In this document: piece after piece, positions 1 through 10,780 of the stretch | Layout: every line of letters begins with the position of its first letter | How positions within the stretch are numbered: position 1 is the stretch's first letter | Source: [Phialemoniopsis] sp. UDSM-2020 | Taxonomy: Eukaryota > Ascomycota > Sordariomycetes > Thyridiales > Thyridiaceae | Direction: 5' to 3' | NCBI GenBank assembly: GCA_018873225.1 | Contig: JAEILZ010000008.1 | Coordinates: 1-64,000, forward strand | DNA length: 64,000 nucleotides | Program-made: the position numbers and the translations under genes | The notes under the pieces: model-generated | The model's input: the letters and a program-made list of their open reading frames with translations, nothing else | Databases searched by the model: none | Told to the model about the DNA's origin: nothing

Positions 1-880
1 TAATTATTTTTTTAGTAATAGACTACTAAAAGTAGATTTTATATAAATAATTTTTTTAGTAATAAACTACTAGAGATAAGTTTTATATAATTATTTTTTT
101 AGTAATAAACTACTAGAAATAGATCTTATATAAATAATTTTTTTAATAATAAGCTACTAAAGATAAATCTTATATAATTATTTTTTTAGTAATAAACTAC
201 TAAAGATAAATTTTATATAATTATTTTTTTAGTAATAAGCTACTAGAGATAAGCCTTATATAAATGATTTTCTTAGTAGTAAATTATTATAGGTAAGTCT
301 TATATAATTATTTTTTTAGTAATAAGCTATTAAAAGTAAGCCTTATATAAATAATTTTTTTAGTAATAGATTACTATAAATAAGTCTTATATAATTAATT
401 CTTTTAGTAATAAACTATTAAAGATAAGCCTTATATAATTATTTTTTTTAATAATAAACTACTAAAGATAAGTTTTATATAATTATTTTTTTAATAATAA
501 GCTACTAAAAGTAAGTCTTATATAATTATTTTTTTTAGTAATAAACTGCTAAAAGTAAATCTTATATAATTAATTTTCTTAATAATAGATTACTAGAGAT
601 AAATCTTATATAATTAATTTTCTTAGTAGTAAATTACTAAAGATAAGCCTTATATAATTATTTTTTTTAGTAATAAATTACTAAAGATGAATCTTATATA
701 ATTATTTCTTTTAATAGTAAATTACTATAGGTAAATCTTATATAATTATTTTTTTTAGTAGTAAATTACTAGAGATAAATCTTATATAATTATTTTTTTT
801 AATAGTAAGCTACTAAAAATAAATCTTATATAATTACTTCTTTTAATAATAAACTATTAAAAGAGAGTCTTATATAAAGA
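1..880. repeat. AT-rich tandem repeat, period about 43-44 bp
   Basis: About 20 imperfect head-to-tail copies of a 43-44 bp unit. The core TTAGTAATAAACTACTA starts near positions 11, 55, 98 and 142 and recurs in register. Each unit holds an imperfect hairpin (TAGTA...TACTA) followed by a TTATATAA stretch. C and G are nearly absent and TpA is very common. No reading frame or transposon domain was seen. This could be an AT-rich minisatellite or a heavily RIP-mutated satellite at the edge of an AT-rich isochore; the sequence cannot separate the two. Confidence 0.85.
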
Positions 881-1269
881 TTTATTTTAATAATAGCTTA
901 TTAAGGTAAAAAAAATATATTTATCTTTCTTATTATATAACTAAGTTAGTTATTAATAGTAAGAGACCTTCTAAAAGTTAATTACTAGCAATTAGAACTC
1001 TTTAAAAATTAGTTATTATTTAAAAGAGACTCTTTAGATATTAATTATTATATAAAAGAAATTCTAAAGATTAATTATTAGTAACTAAAACTCTTTAAAA
1101 GTTAGCTAATAGCAGAAAAGGCCTTAGAAATTAGTTATTATATAAAAGAAACCTTAAAAATTAGTTATTAATAATCCTAACTCTTTAAAAGTTAGTTATT
1201 AATAGAAAGAGACCTTAAAAGTTAATTATTATATAAAAAAAACCCTAAAGATTAATTATCAGTAAAAAG
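881..1269. repeat. Degenerate AT-rich repeat
   Basis: Many diverged copies of an AAAAGTTAGTTATTA-type motif, often followed by a purine-rich GAAAGAGACC-like or ATATAAAAGA segment. The motif is the same one found in 1554-2100 on the far side of the 38 bp minisatellite, so the two blocks probably descend from one array. No coding potential was seen. Confidence 0.7.
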
Positions 1270-1553
1270 CTTTAATATAAAAACAATCTATCCTATAATT
1301 AAAACAACTATTTATTCCTTCTAATTTACCCTATAGTTAAAGTAACTATCTATTCCTTCTAACCCATCCTACAATTAAAATAACTACTTATTCTTTTTAA
1401 TCTACCTTATAATTAAAATAACTATCTATTTCTTCTAACCTACTCTATAATTAGGATAACTATTTATTCCTTTTAATCTATTTTACAGTTAAAGTAACTA
1501 TCTATTCCTTTTAATCTATCTTACAGTTAAAATAACTATCTATTCCTTTTAAC
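1270..1553. repeat. AT-rich minisatellite, period 38 bp
   Basis: About seven copies of a 38 bp unit containing AATTAAAATAACTATCTATT followed by CCTTCTAACC. The AACTA core recurs at 1306, 1344, 1382 and 1420, exactly 38 bp apart. Copies differ mainly by C/T and A/G transitions, as expected for RIP-type decay or ordinary satellite drift. Confidence 0.75.
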
Positions 1554-2580
1554 CTAAAAGAAGATCTCTTTAAAAGTTAGTTATTATCTAAAAGAGATTC
1601 TCTAGAAGTTAATTATTAATAGAAAGAGCCTTTAAAAGTTAATTATTAATTACTAAAATTCTCTAGAAGTTAATTATTATACAAAAAAGATATTAAAAGT
1701 TAATTATTAATAACTAAAATTAACTATTTAATAGTTAGTTATTAATAAGAAGAAACTCTTTAAAAGTTAGTTATTAATAGAAAGAGACCTTAAAAGTCTA
1801 TTATTAGTAGAAAGAACTCTTTAAAAGTTAATTATTAGTAGAAAAAGACTTTAAATTCTTATTATATAATTCTTTTATTATATAATCTATTTATCCCTTT
1901 CTAATTCTTAATTAATTACTAAGGATTATTCTACTATTTAAAAGAAAACTTTAATTAAATCTTTAGTTAATATCTAATTTTAAACTCTATAAAGCTAAAA
2001 TAAAAAGAGTAAATTTAATTATATTATTATTTATTCTTAGTAAGTATAATTAATAATCTATTATTTAGCTAAAAAAAGCTTTAAAAGTTAATTATTAATA
2101 GAAAAAGATTTTAAATTTTTATTATATAATCCTCTTATTATATAATCTATTTAAACCTTTTAATTCTTAATTAATTATCTAGGATTATTCTATAATTTAA
2201 TTATCTAAAGTTATTCTACTACCTAAAAGAGAACTTCAATTAAATATATAGTTAGTATCTAATCTTAAATTCTATAAAACAAAAGTAAAAGAATTAAATT
2301 TAATTACATCATTATCTATCCTTAATAAATATAATTAATAATCTATTATTCAATTAAAGATTCTTATTTCTTATTATACAACCTATTTATCTTATCTCTT
2401 ATTATACAATCTATCTACTATTTCTAATTAGTTAGATCTTAATAACTATTTCTAACCCTAAGAATATTTAAGATATAATAACTCTTTAAGTATTAAGATA
2501 CACTAAATAGAATTCCTATAGGGTCTTCTTTATAAAGTTATCTTATCGTACGAGAAATTTCAGAAAATTTAAAAGGGTTT
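1554..2580. repeat. Degenerate AT-rich repeats and isochore edge
   Basis: This continues the AAAAGTTAATTATTA motif family up to about 2100. It also contains a longer duplicated segment: about 1855-2050 and 2100-2350 share order and sequence (TTATTATATAAT, CTAATTCTTAATTAATTA, TAAATTTAATTA, TATAATTAATAATCTATTA). Base composition moves to normal near 2520-2600. No gene or transposon domain was seen, and the following 2581-2836 is likewise empty apart from serving as 3' flank of the next gene. Confidence 0.65.
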
Positions 2581-2836
2581 ATTAAATTCAAATCTACTCT
2601 ACAAAATAAATTCAAATCTACCCCCTGTCTTCATCATGCACAAACCATCCCTCCTAGTAAAATAAATCAAATCTACTAGAATTATTTGGCTATTAAGGGT
2701 TAGGCCTACTATACTGTGCTATTACCTTGCCAACTCCCTTCACTGTATCTATAACACCACTCCTTGACAGTAGCATATAAGACTTAAGGCCTAGGCTGTA
2801 TGTAACACGTTTGCCTGATAAGAAAACTCGTTTCAA

Positions 2837-3775
2837 TTAAGGATGAGCCGCATTAGCAGCGGTAAATAACGACGCCACATTTTTAATGTTTGCAGGCGGC
2901 TCCGGCTCCCAGATCCTATCATACGTGTGCTGAAGGAAGAACGCACTCTGAAGGCCGTTCACAACAACGTTATCAATTAGCGCCTGCAGATCCTGCGTCG
3001 TATTGGGCCCGTCCGCGAAATGGTGCACGAGGACCGAGCTCTTGCCCGCCTGGCCCGCTGGCACGTTAGCGTCGATGGTCGCCTGTCCATCGTACCCAGG
3101 GCACTGGTTATCCGGCGGCGGGACCTCAGGCAGCGTCTCCGCGATGCGGCAGCCCTCGTAGACGATGACGGCGTCGGCGTAGCCCGCCTCGAAGTACTCG
3201 GCGTGGTTGGACCGCTGGCCGACGTTGTAGACGACGCTAAAATCGGCGACGCCGGCAAAGGCGGCGCGCGCGAAGTCGGTCACGTTCTTCATGATCTGGA
3301 CGTCAGTCTGCCCGCCGTTGATGGGGTGGGGCTTGTTGGCGTTGGGCGTCTCGTCGAAAAAGATGCCATGGATTGAGATGTCTGCGCCGACGAAGTCCTT
3401 CCAGTGCGACCAGATGGTGATATTGTTGGCCATGAGGCCATAGGGCTCGTCGCCGTAGTTGGTGCGCACGTAGCCCAGCGTCTGGACGTTGGGGTAGCCG
3501 TTGAGCTTGGCTACCGCAGGCCGCCAGTCGATGTTGCAGCCGTGGTCTGGATCCTGGTCGGCGATGCAGTTGCCTCCGCCCAGCTCGGCCCAACGGGCGC
3601 CGTTAGGGCCTGCGTTGATGACAACCTGGAAATCCAGGTTCTGATTGTTCTCGATAGCAGTGTACAGTGGCTGCCATCTGTCGGCCGGGAAAGGATAAAC
3701 ATAGTAGGGGACAAGAAGTTTGGTCTTGGCTAGAGCGACGACAGCCAGGGCTGCGATGATGGAAATGTGCTTCAT
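2837..3775 (-). CDS. Secreted spherulin-4 (GH135-like) family protein
   Basis: Intronless, 312 residues. It belongs to the spherulation-specific family 4, a TIM-barrel group that includes Sph3, an endo-alpha-1,4-galactosaminidase that trims the cell-wall polymer galactosaminogalactan. What is visible: a signal peptide (hydrophobic 5-16, cleavage after ALA), the family opening LLVPYYVYP (20-28), an acidic strand end IFFDE near residue 140 that is the likely catalytic acid region, and NYGDEP and VVYNVGQ segments typical of the family. Length fits a single-domain secreted enzyme. It is the first gene beyond the AT-rich block. The exact substrate cannot be read from the sequence. Confidence 0.88.
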   Translation of the reverse strand: MKHISIIAALAVVALAKTKLLVPYYVYPFPADRWQPLYTAIENNQNLDFQVVINAGPNGARWAELGGGNCIADQDPDHGCNIDWRPAVAKLNGYPNVQTLGYVRTNYGDEPYGLMANNITIWSHWKDFVGADISIHGIFFDETPNANKPHPINGGQTDVQIMKNVTDFARAAFAGVADFSVVYNVGQRSNHAEYFEAGYADAVIVYEGCRIAETLPEVPPPDNQCPGYDGQATIDANVPAGQAGKSSVLVHHFADGPNTTQDLQALIDNVVVNGLQSAFFLQHTYDRIWEPEPPANIKNVASLFTAANAAHP

Positions 3776-4552
3776 GATTGGGCTGCGAGAGCAATGAAAT
3801 ATTGAGTGATGTCTTCAGAGAGTGGTTGCCGAAAGATGTACAATCAAGGCGGAATTCGCTTGGCTTTTTATACTTCGTTATGATGCTTCTCGGTGAAGTT
3901 ACCATCACCTTTCTAGATTCTTGGTTCCAAGTCAGATGAACTCCGCAAGATGACCACGATAGCTCATCACGAGAGCACTCACCTTGAATGTTGCGACGTG
4001 AAGAGTTCCTATTCAGGAATACGTGATGTAAGCGCGTCAGCAATGTCTGTAGCGAAAGCCCGCCCTCGACGATGCGAGCCAATCAAAGGTTTGCATTGAG
4101 AATATAAGCGCATTGTGGCAACCGAACAAGGCATTGTGTTAACGCCGAGAGGGTTGACTCTAAGCCGTATAGGGCAAGTAGTACGACAACACGGGGCTTC
4201 TCAGCCTTAACCATGGTTCTAGTAAAGTTTTCAATCAGGGCAGCCCTCCATCTGATGTAAGCCGACACAACCAACCTATTCCGGCCTTTATCGCCGTGAT
4301 ATGTCCGTATTCAGAGATAAAGAGATAAAAGGGTTAGCGTCGGCCGACATCGTTAGCGTCGGCATTCTACCTGGACCCACTTGACGCCGACGACGGCTAC
4401 ACTCCGGCATTGACGGCGAGCTTCACATGTGTGTCAGTCTGTAGAGAGACGCCGGTTGAAATGGTCGGCTAGCTTCGTCTTTAAAACAGCGTACTGTTCT
4501 GCTTGGAATTCTAGATTCTTTGTCCGTTGCCACTATGGGCACAATTGTCAAC
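3776..4552. promoter_or_regulatory. Divergent promoter, spherulin-4 / dipeptidase
   Basis: No convincing gene. It holds two adjacent GATAA motifs (4315-4330, AGAGATAAAGAGATAAAA) and a reverse GATAA in CTTTATC (about 4287), which are candidate sites for GATA-type nitrogen regulators such as AreA. It also holds a 12 bp direct repeat GTTAGCGTCGGC at 4333-4344 and 4352-4363, each copy with a CGG half-site. The GATA sites and repeat lie about 190-240 bp upstream of the dipeptidase start. Confidence 0.45.
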
Positions 4553-5972
4553 ATGAAGGCAACATTGACACCCGTGCTGGCGTTGCTATGTCTTGCTCCA
4601 TCAATTCACGGCGAGCAGCAGGTGCTGTCTGGAGCGAGTCCGTACCATGCGCAAGCTATCCAAATCATGGAAAGGTCTCCATTGATTGACACGCACGTCG
4701 ATCTTCCTCAGGTCATTCGATCATTGAGTACGTTTTCGCATCTCTGTGCTCGCTTGTCGGGAGCACTGCCTAATTGGTGTGAACAGGTCGCCGACCACTT
4801 GAGATTATTCCTCAATTGGCAGAGCATCTTCCGGGACATGTCGATATCCCCAGGATGCGGCAAGGCCGTCTAGGGGGTGCCTTCTGGACGGTTTGGTCGC
4901 CTTGTTACGGTCAAGGAGGCGAAGACCCCGGCGCGGACTTCACCAATCCCACTAATGCACTGCGCGATTCGATAGAGGTGCTTGATCTCATTCATAACAT
5001 GATCAAGCAGCATCCAGACGATCTTAAATACGCGCACAGCTCGTCAGACGTCCGGAACGCCTTCAAGAAGGGCAAGATTGCATCCTTGATTGGTATGGAA
5101 GGAACTCACATGCTAGGCAACTCGCTCGCCGCCATGAGGATATTCGCCAAGATGGGTGTGCGTTACGTCACGCTCACGCACATGTGCCACAGCGCTTTTG
5201 GGTCAGCCAACGGCGGCGGTGGAATTGACCACATCCACGCCGTCCACCCTGGTAATGGCCTGACTCAACTTGGGCGCGAACTTGTCCGTGAACTCAACCG
5301 GCTTGGAGTCTTGGTCGACCTTTCGCACACGTCAGATAACACGGCGAAACAGGCTATCGAGCTCTCCACAGCACCCGTCGTATGGACCCATTCTGGGGCG
5401 AGGGCGGTTTGGAATCACCAACGGAATGTGCCCGACGAGATATTGCAATTGATTGGCGATGGTCCCGGTAAAAATAAGGGCCTGGTACACTCCGTATTCT
5501 ACCCCGACTTCCTTGGTTCATTCGAAACTGTGAATGTCTCGACAGTTGCGGACCATGTTGAGCATATTGCTTCTATTGTTGGCAAGAAACACGTCGGCAT
5601 TGGCTCCGACTTTGATGGCATGAAGCATTCTGCACATGGATTGGATGACGCTAGTCAATATCCTAATCTTGTGAGTCATTTCACGCTGGAAAAAGTATGA
5701 CATGAGAGACTGACGAAGGGCAGGTTGCAGAGTTTCTCGCCCGTAATTGGACCGAAGCTGAAGTGGAGGGCCTCATTGGGGGAAATCTACTCAGGGTGAT
5801 GGACGAGGTGGATGCGGTGAAGCTTCAGAGTACATCTATGCTTCCTTCGGCAGAGATCTGGCATCTCCGCAAAGACCTGCCTGCCGAATGGGGAGGTGTG
5901 GGAGATATACTCTACCCATCCGACGTACGTGAAGCCAAGAATAAGCATGTGCATCTTCACGATGAGCTCTGA
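4553..5972 (+). CDS. Secreted membrane-dipeptidase (M19) family
   Basis: Exons 4553-4727, 4787-5670, 5724-5972; 435 residues. An in-frame ATG at 4535 would add six residues; 4553 gives the cleaner signal peptide (MKATLTPVLALLCLAPSIHG). This is a zinc dipeptidase of the renal dipeptidase family, which hydrolyses dipeptides. Metal-binding pieces are all present: DTHVDLP (H48, D50), GMEG (bridging Glu), LTHMCHS, VDLSHTS and GSDFDG. Intron 1 has GTACGT and a CTAAT branch; both introns keep frame. It is convergent with the next regulator gene (105 bp between stops). A secreted peptidase with GATA sites upstream suggests nitrogen scavenging (inference). Confidence 0.9.
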
Positions 5973-6077
5973 GGCTAGAGAATATCGTGAACAGCTTTGA
6001 ATATAGACACTCCATCCATGGTTATACCCGTGATTTTATCCGTGATTCAATTTGACACGGGCTACAGCGAGCGGCCG

Positions 6078-8255
6078 TCAGGTGATGCATACTTCGTCGT
6101 GTGCTTTCCGGACATGTGGGTCGAGATTGAACACCTTGGTCAAATCCTTCCAAAACATCGCCTCCAGTCGAATTTGGCCCAGCTTCAGAAAAGGATGGAA
6201 GCTTGCCTTGAGCCTGAACTCTTTACGCAGTCTCTGCAGGTCCTTTATCCAGCAGAGTGCCTCTTCAAATGTGCTCGAAGTCGTGAACATCAGTAGCATG
6301 AAGTATCCAACGGCAGAGCATACTGACCAGGTCCATAAGGGCCAAAATGTACGCACGTGGTCTTGATTAAGGCTGCGGATGAACTCAAAGGTGCTTAGTG
6401 TACTTGACCGGGCAGCTTCACGGGCTTTCGTCTTGGCTTCGTCCGCACCCGGTGAAGAGTTGCTTTGTTGTCTTATGAACGGCCGCATGATTGCTCGAAA
6501 GATGGTGATTCTGATATATTGATAACCCAGTTCGTAGACACTGCAGCACGAGACAGGGTCATCGTCTGCGCTTTCTTTCCTCGCCACGTCCTGTGAAAAT
6601 CTCTCGTGCAAAGACGACAGCTGTTCTAGTAATGGCTTCGTTGCCTGAAGCGTCTTTTGATAATCATCCTTCAGTACGGTTTCGTTCCGCAATGAACTAT
6701 CAAGATATCAGCATGCTGTTCAGATTAGGACTCGAGGGATTTTGCAGCGAGGGCCTCACAATAATTGGTACATCATTCTGTCTAGTAACCCGCAAAGATC
6801 CGAGTAGTGCACGAGGAATGACCACTGATGTTGGTCGAGATCCGACTGGAGATTGTCATCGGGACCCAGGCCAGTGACCAGCCAATTGTCTGCATGAAGG
6901 AGTGGCGGCCGCCCAAGACTACAAGAAAGCCATTTGTCGATAGAGTAAATGAGAAACGAAGTCCTACGCCTTTGCGCGATCGTCCAAGGAGGCAGATTCC
7001 ACGACGTAGGATCATCATGCAGGCCTAAGACATGGGCCGTGCCGACAAGGGTGCAGAGAAGTGACCACTTCATGGGGCTTTCTGATACAGCTGTCTCAGT
7101 CGAGGGTCTTATCAGCAGCAATAGCATGGTTTGGACGGTCGAAAGTGAGGGTGAATGTATCTGAGGCTGAAGCCCTCGGTGCGCCAATTGCAACAGCTCC
7201 GCGTAGGGAGGGAATTCATAGGCGAACTCAATAACGAGAAGCTCGTCTAGCTGTACAAAGGGCTGGACAATAGCGTATACAGCGGCCAAAAGGCAAGGGG
7301 GTGACGAAATGGGGTCCAGGGGGGCCGACGCAGAGAAGATTGGAAATTGAGGCGCGATAAACAGTCGATAAAGTCCAATGAGTCGCTTTCCTATATCGAC
7401 AGAGATGATAGATTCGAGGTCCTTCCGTAGAGACTCGCTGGGTATATCGCTGTGTCCCACCTCTTGCTGGCATTTCGTGTAAAGGGAAGGATCCGTTAAG
7501 ATAAGGAGGGTTTCATCCAGGCTGTTTGAGAGGTTCAAATGCGTGATTTTCTGGAAGGCAAGCTTGTTCTGCGGGTCGAAGCGACATCGCTGATAAACGT
7601 AAGGGTCCCAGTCACCGGTGAACCCGGTGAAAAGAACTGCCGTATCGCTAGATATATCGAGCAGTTTCGTCGTCGCGCTTTTGTTGCTGGGCGGGGTTGC
7701 AGACGTAGAGGGAGTGTCGACCGCAAGGCCCAGATCCATCCAAGGAGGTAGATCGCCATCCCATGGAGGTAGGCCAAAGTCGTCGTCAATGCTGTACTGA
7801 GGGAGATTCTCCCAGAGTTGTGCGTCGGATGTGGTGGGAAAGAGATCAACCACATGGTCCTGGGCGAGGGAGTTCGCCGACTGGGGCTGACTTGAAATAT
7901 TGTTCAGAGATGTATCATGGTTCTCGGCGTCTTGGAATGCCACCGACGCTACATTGTTGGCCATGTTGAGTGACTCCGTGGGAGCAGTGTGCTGAACTTG
8001 ATCCGGAACCGCCAGGTGGGTGCGGGGTTGTGGCTGAGGCTGAGGCCGAGACAATACCAAATCGTTGCGAAGCTTTTGGCTCAGCTGCTGCTTCCGGGGT
8101 GGTGGACCCTTGTCAAAGGTGCACTGTCTTCGCCGGGCTGCACACAGTCGGCAGGGAGGACCGCCGTGATCGATGTGGCATGCAGACTTCCGGGAGCGGC
8201 AGAAGTCGCACGGCCTCTCTTGCTTGCTCATGTACCGACGGCTCTGAAGCGACAT
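6078..8255 (-). CDS. Zn2Cys6 transcription factor, possibly Dal81/TamA-like
   Basis: Exons 8255-6760 and 6696-6078 (63 bp intron, GTGAGG donor, CTGAT branch, TAG acceptor); 704 residues. The N-terminal binuclear zinc cluster follows C-x2-C-x6-C-x8-C-x2-C-x6-C, starting CDFCRSRKSAC, with a basic tail after it. A long low-complexity linker leads to a fungal-specific regulator domain (FLIYSIDKWLSCSLGRP region). The first in-frame ATG is 8255; codons above it have no ATG. The cluster style and middle domain remind me of Dal81/TamA nitrogen co-activators, which would suit the Dal5-like permease transcribed divergently 530 bp away, but this assignment is tentative. Confidence 0.88.
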
Positions 8256-8785
8256 GGTGCGGCGTACAGTTCTAAAGGGCGACGTGATTGGGCGATGACG
8301 AGCAATCTGACACTGTCGGGTGCCTGGGCGTAGGAGATGGATGAATGAAGTATCCGGTTTAGCACTATCCAACACCCCGTAAGGTGTTCTAGCTTCGGCC
8401 TCGAGGCGGTGTGGTCCGGCGAAACTCAAGAGTTGTTAGGTGTGATCAGACAAGTCCAGACCGGTCCTCCGGAGTGTGGGGAAGAGAAAGAGGAGAGGGA
8501 TGGATAGTGGGGAAGATGGCTTCGACAGGCCTATCTCAGACGGCGGCATTCGTCGGCATTCGTTTTGATTGGCCCAAGATACCGGTGAGCCGCAGTTTGC
8601 GTGGGCCAGTCCCGCGTCGTGATCCAACCCCCAGAATGCAAGACGTCGCATAAAAGACTTTCAGTGCCCTCGTGCAGGACTGTTTCTCGGTCTTGTTACA
8701 GTCGGTTGCGAGCACTTGTTTACAATTCTACCATCGACAATTGTCTCGGCAGTCCTAGTTCCTTCTCCCATCAGCTGCCTTCACC
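8256..8785. promoter_or_regulatory. Divergent promoter, regulator / Dal5-like permease
   Basis: No gene seen. It contains a perfect tandem 10 bp repeat CGGCATTCGT (8544-8553 and 8554-8563) preceded by one more CGG, which puts CGG half-sites on the same helix face. A purine-rich stretch (about 8475-8520) lies beside it. Confidence 0.4.
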
Positions 8786-10689
8786 ATGACGGAGTTCAAA
8801 GTCGACAACTCCATTATGGCCAACAGCGATGGCCAGGTCGAAGGCCGCGGAGACACCATGGTCTTCGATGAGACCGCCCGTCCAATTGATCCTGCCGCGG
8901 AGAGGTCGTTGTGTCGCAAGTTTGACCTACGACTGCTTCCAGTCTTGGCTTGCATGGTGAGTCATGATTTCCACGAGACATTGCTGTTGGAACACTCCAC
9001 CACGAGGGCATCCCTCAAGCTAGCTGCACCCAGTGTAAACCTATCAGCCTTGGCGCGTTCAAATAGAATTCTTCCAGGCGTGTTCTAGTACATGCAGTGC
9101 TGACTAGAAGCTAGTACTTGTTCAATGCCCTGGATCGCACCAACCTTGGTAATGCTCAGACTGCCGGCTTCTCCATCGGTATGTCCCCTCCACTCGGCGA
9201 CATTGCAACCTGATATGAATCAAACCTGCTTTACGCTTTTCACTTGCTCCGTGACTACCTAGTACCTACAAGACTAACACCGCAATGACTTGAATCTAGA
9301 TCTGAACTTTAAGGACGGACAGTACAACCTCATTCTGGCCATCTTCTTCGTCCCATTCGTCGTCTTCGCTCCTTTCGTCGCCATGGCCGGCAAACGATTT
9401 GGCCCGGCCCGAGTACTCCCCATACTCATGTTCTGCTTTGGCTCAATGACTCTCCTGACGGCGACGGCTCATAACTTTGGTGGCATATTTGCACTCCGCT
9501 GGTTCTTGGGCATCGCAGAGAGCGCCTTTCTCCCACTCGTCATTTATTATCTGACGACTTTCTATCGACGTGGCGAGTTGGCTCGTCGTGTCGCAACTTT
9601 TTATGCGGCCTCCAACATCGCCAGCGCTTTCAGCGGACTTCTTGCCTTTGGTGTATTTCAAATCAAATCAGACAGGATCGACTTCCGATGGAGGTGGCTA
9701 TTCATTATTGAGGGAGCAGCCACCGTACTATTCTCCATATTTGCATTCTGGTACTTGCCGAAAAGCGCAGCCGAAGCCAAGTTTCTCAACGAAGACGAAA
9801 AGAAGCTTGCCTTCCATCGAATCCAAGTCGACAGCTCGTCTGTTGTCAACGAGAAGCTCAATTTGAAGGAAGCTTTGAGGATATTCAAAGTGCCGGCTGT
9901 CTATGGCTTTCTATTAATCGAAATCTGCCTCGGTGTTCCGTTGCAATCCGTCGTCTTGTTTCTTCCGCAAATTGTGCAGAGACTAGGGTACGACCCGATC
10001 AAGACAAACCTGTACACAGTCGCCCCGAATGTCACGGTAAGAAGACCTTTCTATTGCTTTTTGAACACGAAATGGCGCTGACAATACCACTCGTCAGGGT
10101 GCGGTCATGCTCTTGATCCTCGCTTTTGCTTCTGACGGATTCAGGATACGGTTTCCTTTCATTTGTGCAGGCTTTGCGTTCACCTTTATTGGGATGATTA
10201 TCTTTGCCTCCATCCAGGACGTCCAAGCACAAATTCGAGTCGCCTACTTTGCGACATTCATGATGTGCTGGGGTACCAGTGCACCTTCGGTACTACTATC
10301 TACCGTACGTATCCGATGATCTATCCAAGTCAGTCTTTGCAGTCAGTATGCTAATGCTCGCCGGCTCAAAGTGGTACAATAATAATGTTGCACACGAAGG
10401 GGAGAGGCTGATCTTGACCTCGGTCGGCGTGCCATTGTGCAACTTGATGGGACTTGTGTCAAGCAACATTTTCCGGGCCAAGGATGCACCCAAGTACTTA
10501 CCTGCACTCATTACCTCGGCGGCTTTCGGGGCGACTGGCTTTCTCGTTGCTAGCTCTCTAGGCCTGTGGATGATGTATGATAACAGACGCCGGAACGAAC
10601 TCCAAGGAGTCAACCTGACTGCCAAAGACGTACCAACGCGCAAGCTAAGAGATGGACCAAAGGTTGATGATTTTCGATGGTTCTTGTGA
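8786..10689 (+). CDS. MFS permease, anion:cation symporter (Dal5-like)
   Basis: Exons 8786-8956, 9115-9178, 9300-10036, 10098-10304, 10372-10689; 498 residues. It belongs to the allantoate/nicotinate permease branch of the major facilitator family. The family opening FDLRLLPVLACM and YLFNALDRTNLGNA is split by intron 1; FYRRGELARR and WRWLFIIEGA follow in the N-terminal half, and WYNNNVAHEGER in the C-terminal half is typical of the branch. About 12 membrane segments are expected. All splice joins keep frame (phases 0, 1, 0, 0). It is divergent from a Zn2Cys6 gene and convergent with the TauD-type dioxygenase (91 bp apart). The substrate is unknown; small carboxylates, ureides or amides are usual for the branch. 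Confidence 0.9.
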
Positions 10690-10780
10690 TTGAGATTACT
10701 CGACAGAGTATGTGATCTGGTGCTGAAGGGTTCGCATAGTTGGATTACATTCTCTATAAACATATTCTTGTAATACACAA

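Noticed and set aside
171..900. Possible transposon coding remnant in the AT-rich block
   Set aside because: No frame, terminal repeat or domain signature survives; only tandem repetition is seen.
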